From positions 1-64,000 of the forward strand of contig NZ_NEVK01000004.1 in assembly GCF_002261265.1 (NCBI RefSeq): 64,000 nucleotides of DNA, written 5' to 3'. Of the stretch, positions 62,785-64,000 are shown in pieces. How positions within the stretch are numbered: the stretch's first letter is position 1; the number at the start of each line of letters is the position of its first letter. The DNA is from Bordetella genomosp. 7 (lineage in GTDB: Bacteria; Pseudomonadota; Gammaproteobacteria; Burkholderiales; Burkholderiaceae_B). The notes under the pieces were generated by a model that was not told where the DNA came from, made no database searches, and worked only from the letters and a program-made list of their open reading frames with translations. A program made the position numbers and the translations under genes.

Positions 62785-63468
62785 ATGAAAGCTGTATTTC
62801 AAGTGGAGTCGGACGGCGCCACGCGCACGGTCGAGACCGACATCCGCAGCCTGGTGGTCGCCGGCTGGGCCGGGCGCGACCGGGAGGCCATCGAACACCA
62901 TATCGAAGAGCTTGCTGCTCTTGGCGTGCCGCGGCCCAGCAGCGTGCCGCTGTATTACCGCATCGCAGAGAACCAGTTGACGCAGGCCAGCCGCATCCAG
63001 GTAGTAGGGGACGCGTCTTCGGGCGAGGTCGAGACCTTCGTCTTCGCCGCCGGCGGTGACATGTTTGTCAGCATTGCGTCCGATCATACCGATCGCAAGC
63101 TCGAAGCGCACAGCGTCGCGCTGTCCAAGCAAGTATGCGCCAAGCCCGTGGGAACCACGGCATGGCGCCTGGCCGATGTGGCCGAGTACTGGGACGAGCT
63201 GGTGGTGCGCGCCTACATCGTCGAGAACGGCGCCGAGGTGCTGTATCAGGAAGGTCCGCTGGCCACGCTGCGCACGCCCGGCGAATTGATCGCCGGCTAC
63301 ACGCAGGGCCAACCGCTGCCCGAAGGCACGGGCATGACCTGCGGCACCGTCGCGGCCATCGGCGGCATCCGTCCATCCACTACCTTCATCATGGAGCTGG
63401 CCGACCCGCGCCGCCAGCGTGTGCTGCGTCACCGCTATGATGTCGAGGTGCTGCCCGAAGTCGCCTGA
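62785..63468 (+). CDS. DUF2848 family protein (fumarylacetoacetase-like fold)
   Basis: 227 residues. VPLYYRIAENQLTQASRIQV VGDASSGEVE, FVSIASDHTDRKLEAHSVAL SKQVC and GMTCGTVAAIGGIRPSTTFI are the conserved blocks I associate with DUF2848 proteins, a family near the fumarylacetoacetate hydrolases and regularly found with TRAP transporters and amidases. The His-Thr-Asp-Arg cluster and conserved Cys may form an active site. The reaction is unknown. It lies 43 bases after dctM and 64 before the amidase, thus in the same operon. Confidence 0.8.
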   Translation: MKAVFQVESDGATRTVETDIRSLVVAGWAGRDREAIEHHIEELAALGVPRPSSVPLYYRIAENQLTQASRIQVVGDASSGEVETFVFAAGGDMFVSIASDHTDRKLEAHSVALSKQVCAKPVGTTAWRLADVAEYWDELVVRAYIVENGAEVLYQEGPLATLRTPGELIAGYTQGQPLPEGTGMTCGTVAAIGGIRPSTTFIMELADPRRQRVLRHRYDVEVLPEVA

Positions 63469-63532
63469 AGCGGCGGCTGCCGGCACTTATTGTGTATCGA
63501 CCAGCCCGCCCGCACGGCGGTACGAGGACTTC

Positions 63533-64000
63533 ATGCTTCCTACCTTGAACGACACCGCAGCGGCCCTGCACGAAGGCCGCTCCAGCTCTGCTGAATTGAC
63601 TGAATCCGCCCTGGCGCGCGCGCAGGATCCGGCGGGCGAGGGCGCCCGCGTATACACGCGCCTGTACGCCCAACAGGCGCGCGCCGCGGCGCAGGCCTCC
63701 GACACCTTGCGTGCGGCCGGATTGTCGCGCTCGCCCATCGACGGGCTGCCCATTTCCATCAAAGACTTGTTCGATGTGGCCGGCGAAACCACGCTTGCGG
63801 GTTCGGTGGCGCGCCAGGGTGAGCCGGCGGCCGATGAGCACGCCGTGGTGGTGCAGCGCCTGCTCGCGGCCGGCGCGGTCATCATCGGGCGCACCAACAT
63901 GGTGGAGTTCGCCTATTCCGGCCTGGGCATCAATCCGCACTACGGCACCCCGCTCAATCCCTGGGATCGCGCCAGCGCGCGCATCCCGGGCGGATCCTCG
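63533..64000 (+). CDS. Amidase-signature family enzyme, N-terminal part (cut by window end)
   Basis: 156 residues are visible from ATG 63533; the frame is open at the window end. The N-terminal helix LNDTAAALHEGRSSSAELTE, then DGLPISIKDLFDVAGETTLA with the catalytic Lys, HAVVVQRLLAAGAVIIGRTN and MVEFAYSGLGINPHYG are amidase-signature features. The window stops in RIPGGSS, the beginning of the Gly/Ser motif that supplies the catalytic Ser residues. It hydrolyses a C-N amide bond; likely substrate is the compound brought in by the TRAP system. Confidence 0.9.
   Translation, partial: MLPTLNDTAAALHEGRSSSAELTESALARAQDPAGEGARVYTRLYAQQARAAAQASDTLRAAGLSRSPIDGLPISIKDLFDVAGETTLAGSVARQGEPAADEHAVVVQRLLAAGAVIIGRTNMVEFAYSGLGINPHYGTPLNPWDRASARIPGGSS

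Overview
The window is a GC-rich stretch of a betaproteobacterial chromosome. Gene content and order (che-flh-flg-fli flagellar block, Bug-type solute receptors, CaiB/BaiF CoA-transferase, folC-dedD-cvpA-purF, rlmJ, ppiD) fit the family Alcaligenaceae, most likely a Bordetella of the bronchiseptica type. The genus is inferred from layout and recalled protein resemblance; no search was possible. No flagellar gene in the window looks broken, so a motile strain is plausible. No tRNA, rRNA, CRISPR array, insertion sequence or prophage was seen.

Region 1 (1-42.7 kb) is one large chemotaxis and flagellum block. On the + strand: the end of a methyl-accepting chemotaxis protein (MCP), cheR, cheB, cheY, cheZ, flhB, flhA and an oversized flhF. 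On the - strand: flgN, flgM and flgA. On the + strand again: flgB to flgL, an MCP, a small BamE-like lipoprotein and a third MCP. On the - strand: fliF-G-H-I-J-K-L-M-N-O-P-Q-R, transcribed from about 37.3 to 26.1 kb. fliE is divergent from fliF. A further - strand operon holds flaG, fliD, fliS, fliT, a second FliK-like gene, a FlhB C-terminal homologue (flhX type) and a small YcgR-N-like gene. Three sigma-28 type promoters with identical 11-base spacers lie before flgMN, flgKL and flaG-fliDST. These encode the anti-sigma factor and its chaperone, the hook-filament junction proteins, and the cap and filament chaperones, as expected for late flagellar genes. Flagellin, motAB, cheAW, flhDC and fliA are not in the window.

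Region 2 (42.7-47.4 kb) is a small catabolic island: an IclR regulator convergent with an operon of cupin, Bug-family periplasmic receptor, class III CoA-transferase and acyl-CoA dehydrogenase. Region 3 (47.4-57.4 kb) is housekeeping: folC, a SPOR protein, cvpA, purF, dsbB, rlmJ, a glycerophosphodiester phosphodiesterase, ppiD, a GDSL esterase and a YbbA-type ATPase. Region 4 (57.4-64 kb) holds an EamA exporter, a LysR regulator, a complete DctP-DctQ-DctM TRAP transporter, a DUF2848 protein and the start of an amidase, which looks like an uptake-and-hydrolysis operon for an unknown small carboxylate or amide.

The main unusual points are these. Three MCP genes share an almost identical ~0.9 kb signalling module, which flags gene conversion and puts long direct repeats around the 22.5 kb che-flh-flg segment. 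FlhF carries a ~400-residue extension I do not recognise, with no flhG beside it. An accessory FliK-like/FlhX/YcgR-N trio sits behind fliT. Several convergent gene pairs have both stop codons inside a shared palindrome.
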